A stretch of 64,000 bases of DNA, from assembly GCA_963714205.1 (NCBI GenBank), contig CAVQNQ010000002.1:806001-870000 (forward strand). Reading direction: 5' to 3'. The DNA comes from CAVQNQ01 sp963714205. GTDB taxonomy: Bacteria; Acidobacteriota; Terriglobia; Bryobacterales; Bryobacteraceae. How positions within the stretch are numbered: position 1 is the first letter of the stretch; every line of letters begins with the position of its first letter. Shown one piece after another: positions 40,494-48,271 of the stretch. A program made the position numbers and the translations under genes. The notes beneath the pieces are model-generated. The model did not search any database. It saw nothing but the letters and a program-made list of their open reading frames with translations, and was not told where the DNA came from.

Positions 40494-40856
40494 ATGTATT
40501 CCGAGCGCCTGCTCGAACACTTTCAGAACCCGCGCAACGTGGGCCAACTGGAGCCGCCCGCGCTGGTAGTGGAAGTCTCCAACCCGGCCTGCGGCGACAT
40601 CCTCCGCCTTTCAACGCGCTTCGAAGCCGGCCGGGCGGTGGAAGCGCGCTACCAGGTGCGCGGCTGCACGGCCTCGATCGCCGCCGGTTCGGCGCTCACG
40701 GAATGGATGGCGGGTAAGACGCGGGCGGAGTTGGCGGCCTTCGCGCCCGCGATCGTCGAGGAAGCCTTGGGCGGCCTGCCCGCCGGATCGGAGCACGCCG
40801 CGCGCCTGTGCGCCACCGCCGTCAAGCGCCTGCTGGCCCTGGCGCCGGATTGCTGA
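40494..40856 (+). CDS. IscU/NifU-like iron-sulphur scaffold protein
   Basis: Scaffold on which iron-sulphur clusters are built. The short 120-residue protein starts MYSERLLEHFQNPRNVGQL, the standard IscU/SufU opening. It carries the three cluster-ligand Cys in NPACGDILRL, RGCTASIAAGSAL and ARLCATAVKRL. The frame is open seven codons further upstream (ATG 40473), but the family opening fits ATG 40494. No cysteine desulphurase or chaperone gene is adjacent. The next gene's ATG overlaps its stop (TGATG). Confidence 0.88.
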   Translation: MYSERLLEHFQNPRNVGQLEPPALVVEVSNPACGDILRLSTRFEAGRAVEARYQVRGCTASIAAGSALTEWMAGKTRAELAAFAPAIVEEALGGLPAGSEHAARLCATAVKRLLALAPDC

Positions 40857-41248
40857 TGGCCGATTCCGCCGAACCTTTCGAGCAATTTGTGGCCGCCATC
40901 AACCGTCACGACATCGGCGCGCTCACGGCGCTGATGACACCCGATCATCTGTTCGTCGATTCGGTTGGCAACCGCGTGCACGGCGCCGCCGCCATGGAGG
41001 CTGGATGGCGCGGTTATTTCGCCATGTGTCCGGACTACTGGATTCGCATCGACCACGCGATGGCGGAAGGCGGCGCTGTGCTGGCCGCGGGAGAGGCGGG
41101 TGGGACGATAGGCGGCGTGTCGTGGCGGACCCCCGCGGCGTGGCAGGCCGTGGTTCGCGAAGGTAAGGTCTCGGAGTGGCGCGTGTTCGCCGATAACAAA
41201 CCGGTTTACGAGATCCTGGCGGCGCGCCGCCCACTCCGCGGCTGTTAA
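40856..41248 (+). CDS. SnoaL-like/NTF2-fold protein
   Basis: Small cone-shaped NTF2-like fold protein of 130 residues, with the pattern FEQFVAAINRHDIGALTALMTPDHLFVDS, GAAAMEAGWRGYF and WRVFADNKPVYEIL. The family covers cyclases, isomerases and binding proteins, so no reaction can be assigned. Its ATG overlaps the stop of the IscU-like gene by one base, which suggests translational coupling. Confidence 0.8.
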   Translation: MADSAEPFEQFVAAINRHDIGALTALMTPDHLFVDSVGNRVHGAAAMEAGWRGYFAMCPDYWIRIDHAMAEGGAVLAAGEAGGTIGGVSWRTPAAWQAVVREGKVSEWRVFADNKPVYEILAARRPLRGC

Positions 41249-41259
41249 CCTGAATCTTC

Positions 41260-42615
41260 ATGCCCTCCCATGGCCCTTCAACCGCAGCCGCTGGGCGTGG
41301 TTATGCCTGGTACCGGGAACTGAGCGGCTACCAGTGGTTCGTCGTGGCCATCGCCAGCATCGGCTGGATGTTCGACACTATGGCCCAGCAGCTCTTCAAC
41401 CTGGCGCGCGTTCCGGCGCTGCGCGAACTGCTCGGCGGCAAGGCCCCCGCGGGCGTGGTGTCGGAGCAGGCCGGCTACGCCACCATGGTCTTCATGATCG
41501 GCTGGGCCCTGGGCGGCATTCTGTTCGGGATTCTGGGCGACCGCCTGGGCCGCGCCAGGACCATGATCCTGACGATCCTCACTTATAGCATTTTCACGGG
41601 GCTGAGCCTGCTCTCGACAAGCGTTTGGGATTTCAACGTCTACCGCTTCCTGTGCGGCCTGGGAGTGGGTGGGCAGTTCGCCGTGGGAGTGGCGCTGGTA
41701 GCGGAGGTGGTGCCCGAGCGCGCCCGCCCATACGCCCTGGGGACCGTGCAGGCCTTCTCGGCGATTGGCAATATGACGGCCGCGCTGGTGGGCATCCTGC
41801 TTGGGCAGATGGAGCAGGCCGGGGCCATCGTAGGTGCCTGGCGCTACGAGTTCCTGGCCGGAGCCCTGCCAGCGCCGCTCGCCTTGCTGGTCTTCCTCAA
41901 GCTCAAGGAACCGGAGCAATGGCTCAAGGCGCGCGCCGCCAAAAGCAAGCTGGGATCTTTCGGCGAACTTTTCTCGGACCCGCGCTGGCGGCGCAACGCC
42001 ATCGTGGGGATGCTGATGGCGTTCTCCGGCGTGGTGGGGCTGTGGGGGATCGGCTTTTTCAGCTACGACCTGTTTCGTCCGGTTCTCGAGCGGACCTTCC
42101 GGGCGCAGGGCCTCGTGGGCGCCGCCCTGGAGGGCAAGACCACCACCTGGATCGGTCTCACCTCGATGTTCCAGAACTTCGGCTGCTTTCTGGGGGTCTA
42201 CGCCTTCACCTACTTGACGCACTATACCGGCCGCAAAAAGGCCTTCGCCGTGAGCTTTGTGGCGGCCATGGCAGCCACGGCTTTCACCTTCTGGCAATTG
42301 AACGAGCGCAGTCAGATCTTCTGGATGATCCCGCTGATGGGCTTCACCCAACTGGCCCTTTTCGGCGGCTATGCCATTTATCTGCCGGAGTTGTTTCCCA
42401 CGCGCCTGCGCAGCACTGGAACGAGCTTCTGCTATAACGTGGGACGCGCCGTGGCGGCGGCCGGCCCGCTCACTCTGGGCCTGCTCACGCACCGCGTTTT
42501 CCACGGTCCGGATGCCATGCGTTATGCCGGCATCACCATGTGCTCGGTCTTCCTGGTGGGGCTGGCCGCGCTGCCTTTCGCGCCCGAAACCGAGGGCCAG
42601 CCGCTGCCGGAGTAG
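41260..42615 (+). CDS. Major facilitator superfamily transporter
   Basis: Twelve-segment inner-membrane carrier of the sugar/organic-acid branch of the MFS. The cytoplasmic signature between segments 2 and 3 is GILGDRLGRARTMI, with RFLCGLGVGGQFAVGVALVAE in the fourth segment region and ELFPTRLRSTGTSFCYNVGR in the second half, the typical repeat of the sugar/metabolite-H+ symporter group. 451 residues. The substrate is unknown. It follows the SnoaL-like gene by 11 bases. Confidence 0.85.
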   Translation: MPSHGPSTAAAGRGYAWYRELSGYQWFVVAIASIGWMFDTMAQQLFNLARVPALRELLGGKAPAGVVSEQAGYATMVFMIGWALGGILFGILGDRLGRARTMILTILTYSIFTGLSLLSTSVWDFNVYRFLCGLGVGGQFAVGVALVAEVVPERARPYALGTVQAFSAIGNMTAALVGILLGQMEQAGAIVGAWRYEFLAGALPAPLALLVFLKLKEPEQWLKARAAKSKLGSFGELFSDPRWRRNAIVGMLMAFSGVVGLWGIGFFSYDLFRPVLERTFRAQGLVGAALEGKTTTWIGLTSMFQNFGCFLGVYAFTYLTHYTGRKKAFAVSFVAAMAATAFTFWQLNERSQIFWMIPLMGFTQLALFGGYAIYLPELFPTRLRSTGTSFCYNVGRAVAAAGPLTLGLLTHRVFHGPDAMRYAGITMCSVFLVGLAALPFAPETEGQPLPE

Positions 42616-42664
42616 GGACCTTCTTCGGGGCGCCGCCTGGCGACACTGCTACACTGCATAGGTA

Positions 42665-43900
42665 ATGCCTGCCAACGCGGCGGCGCCGGGCGTCAGCCTC
42701 AATGAACTGGCCGAAAATCGCGCGGTGCGCGAGTGTCTCCAGTGGCTTACGCGCGAACGCCCCTGGATGAACGAAATCCACCTGGCGCTCTGCCGCGTGC
42801 CCGCTCCCACCTTTCTCGAAGGAGAGCGCGCCTTGTGGTTCCAGGAGCAGTTCCGCGGGCTCGGCTGGGACGCCACCATCGATAAGGCCGGCAACGTGAT
42901 CGCCGCCGATGGCGACGGCCCCTACGTGGCCCTCACGGCGCACCTCGATACGGTGATCGCGGCGCGCGGAAAAGACGATATCTCGGTGGATGCCGACGGG
43001 CGTTTCCGCGGTCCCGGCGTGGCCGATAACGGAGCCGGCCTGGCCGCCCTGCTGGCCATCGCACGGGTCTGGAAGTGCGTGGCCAAACTGCCCGAGTTCC
43101 CCCTCCGCCTGTTGCTGGCGGCCAATGTGGGCGAAGAGGGCGAAGGCAACCTGCTGGGCATGCGGTACCTGGCTAAGCAATCGCCGCTGGCCAAGAAGAT
43201 CGAAAGTTTCGTGGTGGTGGATGGCGCTAACATCGACCACGTCACCAGCCGCGGGCTGGGCAGCCGGCGCTTCGAGCTGACCTTCGCCGGCAACGGCGGC
43301 CATAGCTGGAGCGATTACGGGGTGGGAAATCCGCTGCACGCGTTGTGCCGGGCGGTGGCGTGGTTCACCGAGCCACGCCTGGATGGCGCGCCCAAATCGG
43401 CCGTCAACGTGGGGCTGATCGAGGGTGGGTCGGGCGTGAATGCCATTCCGCAGACCGCCCGCGCCAAGTTCGATATCCGCTCGGAAAGCAATGAAAAGAT
43501 GGATGCCCTGGTCGAGGCCCTGGAGGCAGCCATGGAGCGCGCGCGGGATTTCGAAAACCAGCGCTCGACGGGCGGCAGGGTCTCGGCCAAGATGAAAGAG
43601 ATCGGCTCGCGCCCGGCGGCGGCGCTCGCCGAGGATGCCGCCATCCTGCAATGCGTGCGCGCCGTGGATGCCCACCTGGGCATTCGCTCGCACCTGGATT
43701 GCTCGTCCACCGACGCCAATATTCCCCTCTCGCTGGGTATCCCGGCCATCGCCATCGGCGGGGGCGGCATCGGCGGGGGTGCCCATACCACACAGGAGTG
43801 GTTTCGGCCCGAAGGCCGCGACCTCGGTTTGAAGCGCATCTTCCTTTTATTGCTGCTCCTGATGCGCGGAGCGGAAAGCGGCACGGGGAGCGGCCGGTGA
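42665..43900 (+). CDS. M20-family zinc peptidase
   Basis: Cytoplasmic metallopeptidase of the M20/M28 type (PepT, DapE and related). Zinc-ligand motifs are visible: TAHLDTVI (His/Asp), GPGVADNGAGLAALLAI (bridging Asp), LLAANVGEEGEGNLLGM (catalytic and metal Glu), and the final His in GGAHTTQEWF. The dimerisation domain (SRRFELTFAGNGGHSW) is present. Substrate specificity, peptide or N-acyl amino acid, is not evident. The downstream gene's GTG overlaps its stop by four bases. Confidence 0.87.
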   Translation: MPANAAAPGVSLNELAENRAVRECLQWLTRERPWMNEIHLALCRVPAPTFLEGERALWFQEQFRGLGWDATIDKAGNVIAADGDGPYVALTAHLDTVIAARGKDDISVDADGRFRGPGVADNGAGLAALLAIARVWKCVAKLPEFPLRLLLAANVGEEGEGNLLGMRYLAKQSPLAKKIESFVVVDGANIDHVTSRGLGSRRFELTFAGNGGHSWSDYGVGNPLHALCRAVAWFTEPRLDGAPKSAVNVGLIEGGSGVNAIPQTARAKFDIRSESNEKMDALVEALEAAMERARDFENQRSTGGRVSAKMKEIGSRPAAALAEDAAILQCVRAVDAHLGIRSHLDCSSTDANIPLSLGIPAIAIGGGGIGGGAHTTQEWFRPEGRDLGLKRIFLLLLLLMRGAESGTGSGR

Positions 43901-44780
43901 GCCGGCAGCGGGTCGCCGAGGCGGCCCTGGTTGTGAACACGATGGTCTGGGGCGCCACCTTTGTGCTGGTCAAGGCCGCGCTGGCCAGCGTTTCGCCGGT
44001 CCTCTTCCTGGCCTTGCGCTTTGCGCTCGCCACGGCGGCCCTCCTGGTGGTATTCCGCCGGGCCCGGCCGGCGCCAGGCGGATACCGCAAAGCGCTTTTC
44101 GCGGGGCCCTTACGGGCACGTTCCTGTTCGCCGGCTATCTTTTCCAGACGCTCGGGCTGCGCCTCACCACGGCGCCCAAATCGGCCTTTATCACGGGCTT
44201 GTCCACAGTGATGGTACCTTTGCTGGCCGCGCTCGTCTATAAGATCAGGCCGAGAGTTTCGGAGCTGGCCGGGGTAATCGTGGCCACCGCCGGGCTCGGC
44301 CTGATGACGCTTGAAAGCGCCATTGGTCCAGTTGGGCGAGGGGATCTGCTGACGTTGTGTTGCGCGGCCGCTTTTGCCGCCCACATCGTTACGCTAGGTC
44401 ATTTTTCCGACGAGATGAGCTTCGAATTGTTGTCAGCCGCACAAGTGGGAGCAGCCGCCGTCTGGTCCCTCGCACTATTCTGGTGGGTGGAAATCCCCCA
44501 GGTGCTTTGGCGTCCGGCGGTCGTCTGGGCCATACTGATAACAGGACTGGCAGCCACCGCGCTGGCATTCACCATCCAGGCGTGGGCTCAACAGTACACG
44601 ACTTCGACGCGAACAGCTCTGATATACACCCTGGAACCGCTGTTCGCTTGGCTGACGTCTTTCATCTTTGTGGGTGAGGGCCTCTCGAGACGCGCCGCTG
44701 CGGGCGCGGCCCTCATCTTGAGCGGGGTTGTGTTGGTGGAAGTGAAACCGTCACATGCGCGGAAACATCCATCCAATTAA
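43897..44780 (+). pseudogene. EamA/DMT-family transporter, frameshifted
   Basis: Ten-segment drug/metabolite transporter of the EamA type. The GTG start at 43897 overlaps the M20 peptidase stop (GTGA). The first frame gives EAALVVNTMVWGATFVLVKA and then RRARPAPGGYRKALFAG. At 44101-44109, in the run GGGG-CCC, one base is missing; the protein continues in another frame as LTGTFLFAGYLFQTLGLRLT, TAPKSAFITGLSTVMVPLLA and on to the stop TAA at 44780. With one base added the protein is a normal ~295 residues. The break is in homopolymer runs, so sequence error is as likely as real loss. Confidence 0.85.
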
Positions 44781-44841
44781 CGGTGCGGCGTGGAATCTGC
44801 AAAACTCGGTCGCACATACCCAGAGGAGTAAGAGATTCAAA

Positions 44842-46497
44842 ATGAGTATCTTCGACAAGTTGCGTTCGCAAAAGCTGCTTTCGTTCACGCTGGTCCTGTT
44901 CACGCTGTCGATCGGGATCGTGATTGGCACCCTGATCAGCTCCGGCGTAAAGGCAGCCAAGGATCCGAGCCCCGCGCCCGGCGCGACGGCTCTTCAGATT
45001 CCCAGCCCCGTCGAGCTTTCGACTACCTTTTCGCAGATTGCCAAACAAGTCGAGCCGTCGGTGGTGAATATTTCAACGACCTATCTTCCCAAGGCGCCCA
45101 CGCGCTCTCGCGGCAACCGGCGTCCCCAGGTGATGCCGAATAGCCCCAACAATGACGATGACGACCAGGATCAAGGTCAAGGTCAAGGCGGCATGGATGA
45201 ATTCTTGTACCGCTTCTTCGGCAACCCGTTCGGTGGTGGCGGCGGCGCCACGCCGGATATGCCGCAGCAGCACCGCGGTGAAGCTCTCGGCTCGGGCGTA
45301 GTCGTGGACCGCGCCGGCTACATTCTGACCAATAACCACGTGGTCGATAAAGCCGACCGCATCCAGGTGAAGTTCCCCGGCGATCCGACCGAATACGATG
45401 CCAAAGTTGTGGGCGTGGACGCTCCCACGGACCTGGCGGTGATTCGCGTGGAAGGCAAGCACGATATGGTTCCCGCCAAGATCGGCAACTCCGATGCCGT
45501 GCAGGTGGGCGACTGGGCCGTGGCCATCGGCTCGCCATTCGGCTTCCAGGAGACCGTGACGGCGGGCATTATCAGCGCGACGGCGCGCGACATTCCAGGA
45601 GGAGACAGCTCGCAGTTCCAGCATTTCCTGCAAACCGACGCCGCCATCAACCCCGGCAACAGCGGCGGACCGCTGCTCAACGCTCGCGGGGAAGTGATCG
45701 GCATCAACACGGCCATTGCCTCCCGCTCGGGCGGATATCAGGGCATCGGCTTCGCCCTGCCAGTCAACATGGCGGCGAAGGTCTACAACGATATCATCAA
45801 GAACGGCAAGGTAACCCGCGGCGGTATAGGCGTTTCGTTCACGCCGTCGGATAATCCGGGCGCCACCGCCCTGCTGAAGGCCAACGGCGTGACCGAGGGC
45901 GCGTTCGTGCAGAGCGTGGCGCCGGGAGGACCGGCGGAGAAGGCCGGCATCAAGGACGGCGATATCATTCTCTCGATCAACGGCAAGCCCATTCGCGACG
46001 GCAATCACCTGATCGATATTGTGACCGAGACGCCCATCGGGACTCCGCTGAACCTTACGGTCCTGCACGATGGCAAGCGCGAGAACCATTCCGTGGTGGT
46101 GGGCGACTTGGCCCAGATTTTCCCGGACCGCTTCGGCGGGTCTAACGACAACTCGGCGAATAAACAGGAGGAGACTGCGGCCAGCTTCGGCATGTCCATC
46201 CAGAACCTGACTCCGGCCCAGCGCGAGAACCTGGGTCTGAAGGAGACCGCCGGGGTGAAGGTGGTGGAAGTCGAGCCGAATTCGTTCGCCGAAGATGTCG
46301 GCCTGGAACCCAACGACATCTTGACCGAAATCAACCATAAGCCGGTGAATTCGGTAGACGATGTTTCGCGCCTCAAGGCCACGCTCAAACCCGGCGACGC
46401 GGTAGCTTTCCGAGTCATGAGAAAGAGCGGGAACGGGCGCAACGCCGACTGGGTATCCACTTTCGTGGCCGGCATTCTGCCCAATAACGCGAAGTAA
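44842..46497 (+). CDS. HtrA/DegP-like periplasmic serine protease with two PDZ domains
   Basis: Envelope quality-control protease. One N-terminal membrane anchor (LLSFTLVLFTLSIGIVIGTLI) is followed by the trypsin-like domain. The catalytic triad is visible: His 166 in TNNHVVDKAD, Asp 197 in APTDLAVI, Ser 274 in NPGNSGGPLLN. Two PDZ domains follow (APGGPAEKAGIKDGDIILSI and NSFAEDVGLEPNDILTEI). The linker near residues 100-125 has the low-complexity run DDDDQDQGQGQGG, coded partly by a CAAGGT triple repeat at 45172-45189. The start has GAGGAG upstream with rather long spacing. A strong terminator follows. Confidence 0.93.
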   Translation: MSIFDKLRSQKLLSFTLVLFTLSIGIVIGTLISSGVKAAKDPSPAPGATALQIPSPVELSTTFSQIAKQVEPSVVNISTTYLPKAPTRSRGNRRPQVMPNSPNNDDDDQDQGQGQGGMDEFLYRFFGNPFGGGGGATPDMPQQHRGEALGSGVVVDRAGYILTNNHVVDKADRIQVKFPGDPTEYDAKVVGVDAPTDLAVIRVEGKHDMVPAKIGNSDAVQVGDWAVAIGSPFGFQETVTAGIISATARDIPGGDSSQFQHFLQTDAAINPGNSGGPLLNARGEVIGINTAIASRSGGYQGIGFALPVNMAAKVYNDIIKNGKVTRGGIGVSFTPSDNPGATALLKANGVTEGAFVQSVAPGGPAEKAGIKDGDIILSINGKPIRDGNHLIDIVTETPIGTPLNLTVLHDGKRENHSVVVGDLAQIFPDRFGGSNDNSANKQEETAASFGMSIQNLTPAQRENLGLKETAGVKVVEVEPNSFAEDVGLEPNDILTEINHKPVNSVDDVSRLKATLKPGDAVAFRVMRKSGNGRNADWVSTFVAGILPNNAK

Positions 46498-46523
46498 CTT
46501 GGTCCTTCGGTTAGCGGCTTGGC

Positions 46524-46564
46524 GGCGGCCGGCAATCCCCGCGGGGATCGCCGGCCGCCCTTTT
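46524..46564 (+). terminator. Rho-independent terminator after the HtrA gene
   Basis: Arms GGCGGCCGGC (46524-46533) and GCCGGCCGCC (46550-46559) pair perfectly. The 16-base interior contains ATCCCCGCGGGGAT, which extends the stem with one mismatch. TTTT follows at 46561-46564. It separates the protease from the peptidoglycan-binding gene. Confidence 0.85.
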
Positions 46565-46598
46565 CATTTGGCTCCTGATAAACTGGAATAACACACGC

Positions 46599-47186
46599 AT
46601 GCGGAAGACTTTATGCTGCGCGCTGGGCATCGCCATGGCGGTGCTGGGATGGAGCGCTCAAACCCCCAATACGGCCACTAAGAAGACGCCCGCCAGGAAG
46701 AGCGCCACCAAGTCCGCCACCACCGTCCACAAGCGGGGGGCCGGCCTGTCCAAATCGGCCGCGAGCCGCAAGGCCGGTGCCAGGAAAACCTCCGCGGCCG
46801 CCGGCGCAAGCTCCTCCTCGGCCGGCCGGACCGCCTCCACCAGAAGTTCCACCGCGCGGCGCGGGAAGAAGGGAACGGCAACTGCCTCGCGGCGCCCGGC
46901 CACCACCTGGCGCAACCGTCAACTGGCGCCCACGCCGGATCGATATAAGGAAATTCAGAATGCGCTGGCGGCCAAAGGCTATCTCAAGCCCGAGGAGGCC
47001 ACCGGCACGTGGAACCAGACTTCCGCCGACGCCCTGAAGCGCTTTCAGGCGGACCAGAACATCGAGGCGAGCGGCAAGGTTACGGCCATGTCGCTGATCG
47101 CGTTGGGGCTGGGACCCAAGCACGAAACCGCCGCGGCGAAACCGCCCGATCCACCGGCTTCCCAAACGGCTCCGGCGCAGCCGTGA
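46599..47186 (+). CDS. Secreted peptidoglycan-binding-domain protein with Lys/Ala/Ser-rich region
   Basis: Envelope protein with signal peptide MRKTLCCALGIAMAVLGWSAQ. Residues ~22-110 are strongly basic and low-complexity (repeated KK, ARK, TARRGKK), resembling histone-H1 tails. A PG_binding_1 domain follows (DRYKEIQNALAAKGYLKPE, TSADALKRFQADQNIEASGK). The C-terminus is Pro/Ala-rich. 195 residues. It likely tethers to peptidoglycan, while the basic part could contact anionic envelope polymers; that part is inference. It sits between the HtrA terminator and pheS. Confidence 0.78.
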   Translation: MRKTLCCALGIAMAVLGWSAQTPNTATKKTPARKSATKSATTVHKRGAGLSKSAASRKAGARKTSAAAGASSSSAGRTASTRSSTARRGKKGTATASRRPATTWRNRQLAPTPDRYKEIQNALAAKGYLKPEEATGTWNQTSADALKRFQADQNIEASGKVTAMSLIALGLGPKHETAAAKPPDPPASQTAPAQP

Positions 47187-47229
47187 AGCCCGCGGCGCGG
47201 GTCTTGGTAGAATAAGAGACTTCATACTC

Positions 47230-48252
47230 ATGCTGGTTTCGTCTATCGAGGAGCTCGAGTCCCGCGCGCTGGAGCGCATTTCGGCGGCCGGCTCGGCCGA
47301 GGAGCTGGAAGCCGTCCGCGTGGAAGCCATTGGCCGCAAGGGCCGCCTGGATCAGCTCTTCAAGGAAATGGGGAAGCTCTCTCCGGAGGAGCGCAAGAGC
47401 GCCGGCCAGCGCCTCAATGCGGCTAAACAAAGGCTCGAGGCGGCCATCCAGTCGAGGCAGGCGCAATTCGCGGCCGCCGCTCTCGATGCGCGCCTGGATG
47501 CCGAATGGCTCGATCTCACGCTTCCCGCGCCCGGCCCGCGCCGCGGCCATCTGCATCCCATCACGCGCATCCAGCAGGAGCTGGAAGAGTTATTCGTCTC
47601 GCTGGGGTTCGCCGTGCTGGATGGCCCCGAAGTGGAGACCGAATATCACAACTTCGACGCCTTGAACATCCCCGCCGATCACCCCGCGCGCGACGCCCAG
47701 GATACCTTCTGGCTGGATGGCGGCAACCTGCTGCGCACGCACACGTCGCCCGTGCAGGTGCGCGGCATGGAGCGGCTCGGCCCGCCGCTGCGCATGATCG
47801 CCCCCGGGCGCGTCTTCCGCAACGAGAACGTGGATGCCTCCCACGAGCACACCTTCTACCAGATCGAAGGCATGATGATCGACCGCCAGGTCTCCGTGGC
47901 GCATTTGATCTATTTCATGAAGCAGATGCTGACGGCCATCTTCCGGCGCGAAGTCGCCGTGCGGCTGCGTCCCGGCTTCTTTCCCTTCGTCGAACCCGGT
48001 TTCGAGCTGGATATCCAGTGCCTGCTGTGCGGCGGTTCCGGCTGCCCGGTGTGCAAGCAGAGCGGCTGGGTGGAGCAGTTGGGCTGCGGCCTGGTGCATC
48101 CCAGCGTCCTGCGCAGGAGCGGCATCGACCCCGAAGAGTGGAACGGCTTCGCTTTCGGCCTGGGCCTGACGCGCCTGGCGATGATGCGTTACGGCATCGA
48201 CGACATACGCTGGCTGCAGAGCGGGGACCTCCGTTTTTTGGAACAATTCTAA
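47230..48252 (+). CDS. pheS: Phenylalanyl-tRNA synthetase alpha subunit
   Basis: Catalytic subunit of the alpha2-beta2 enzyme that charges tRNA-Phe. The N-terminal coiled coil (LISAAGS... to FKEMGKLSPEERKSAG) precedes the class II core: PITRIQQELEELFVSLGF, motif 2 VFRNENVDASHEHTFYQIEG, the zinc-like stretch CLLCGGSGCPVCKQSGW, and motif 3 FGLGLTRLAMMRYGI. 340 residues, normal. pheT follows after 19 bases. Confidence 0.95.
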   Translation: MLVSSIEELESRALERISAAGSAEELEAVRVEAIGRKGRLDQLFKEMGKLSPEERKSAGQRLNAAKQRLEAAIQSRQAQFAAAALDARLDAEWLDLTLPAPGPRRGHLHPITRIQQELEELFVSLGFAVLDGPEVETEYHNFDALNIPADHPARDAQDTFWLDGGNLLRTHTSPVQVRGMERLGPPLRMIAPGRVFRNENVDASHEHTFYQIEGMMIDRQVSVAHLIYFMKQMLTAIFRREVAVRLRPGFFPFVEPGFELDIQCLLCGGSGCPVCKQSGWVEQLGCGLVHPSVLRRSGIDPEEWNGFAFGLGLTRLAMMRYGIDDIRWLQSGDLRFLEQF

Positions 48253-48271
48253 GCTTCGTGGCGAGGCCATT

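Noticed and set aside
45172..45189. CAAGGT triple repeat in the HtrA gene as a phase-variation tract
   Set aside because: Six-base units keep the frame and only lengthen a disordered linker; three copies are too few to suggest switching.
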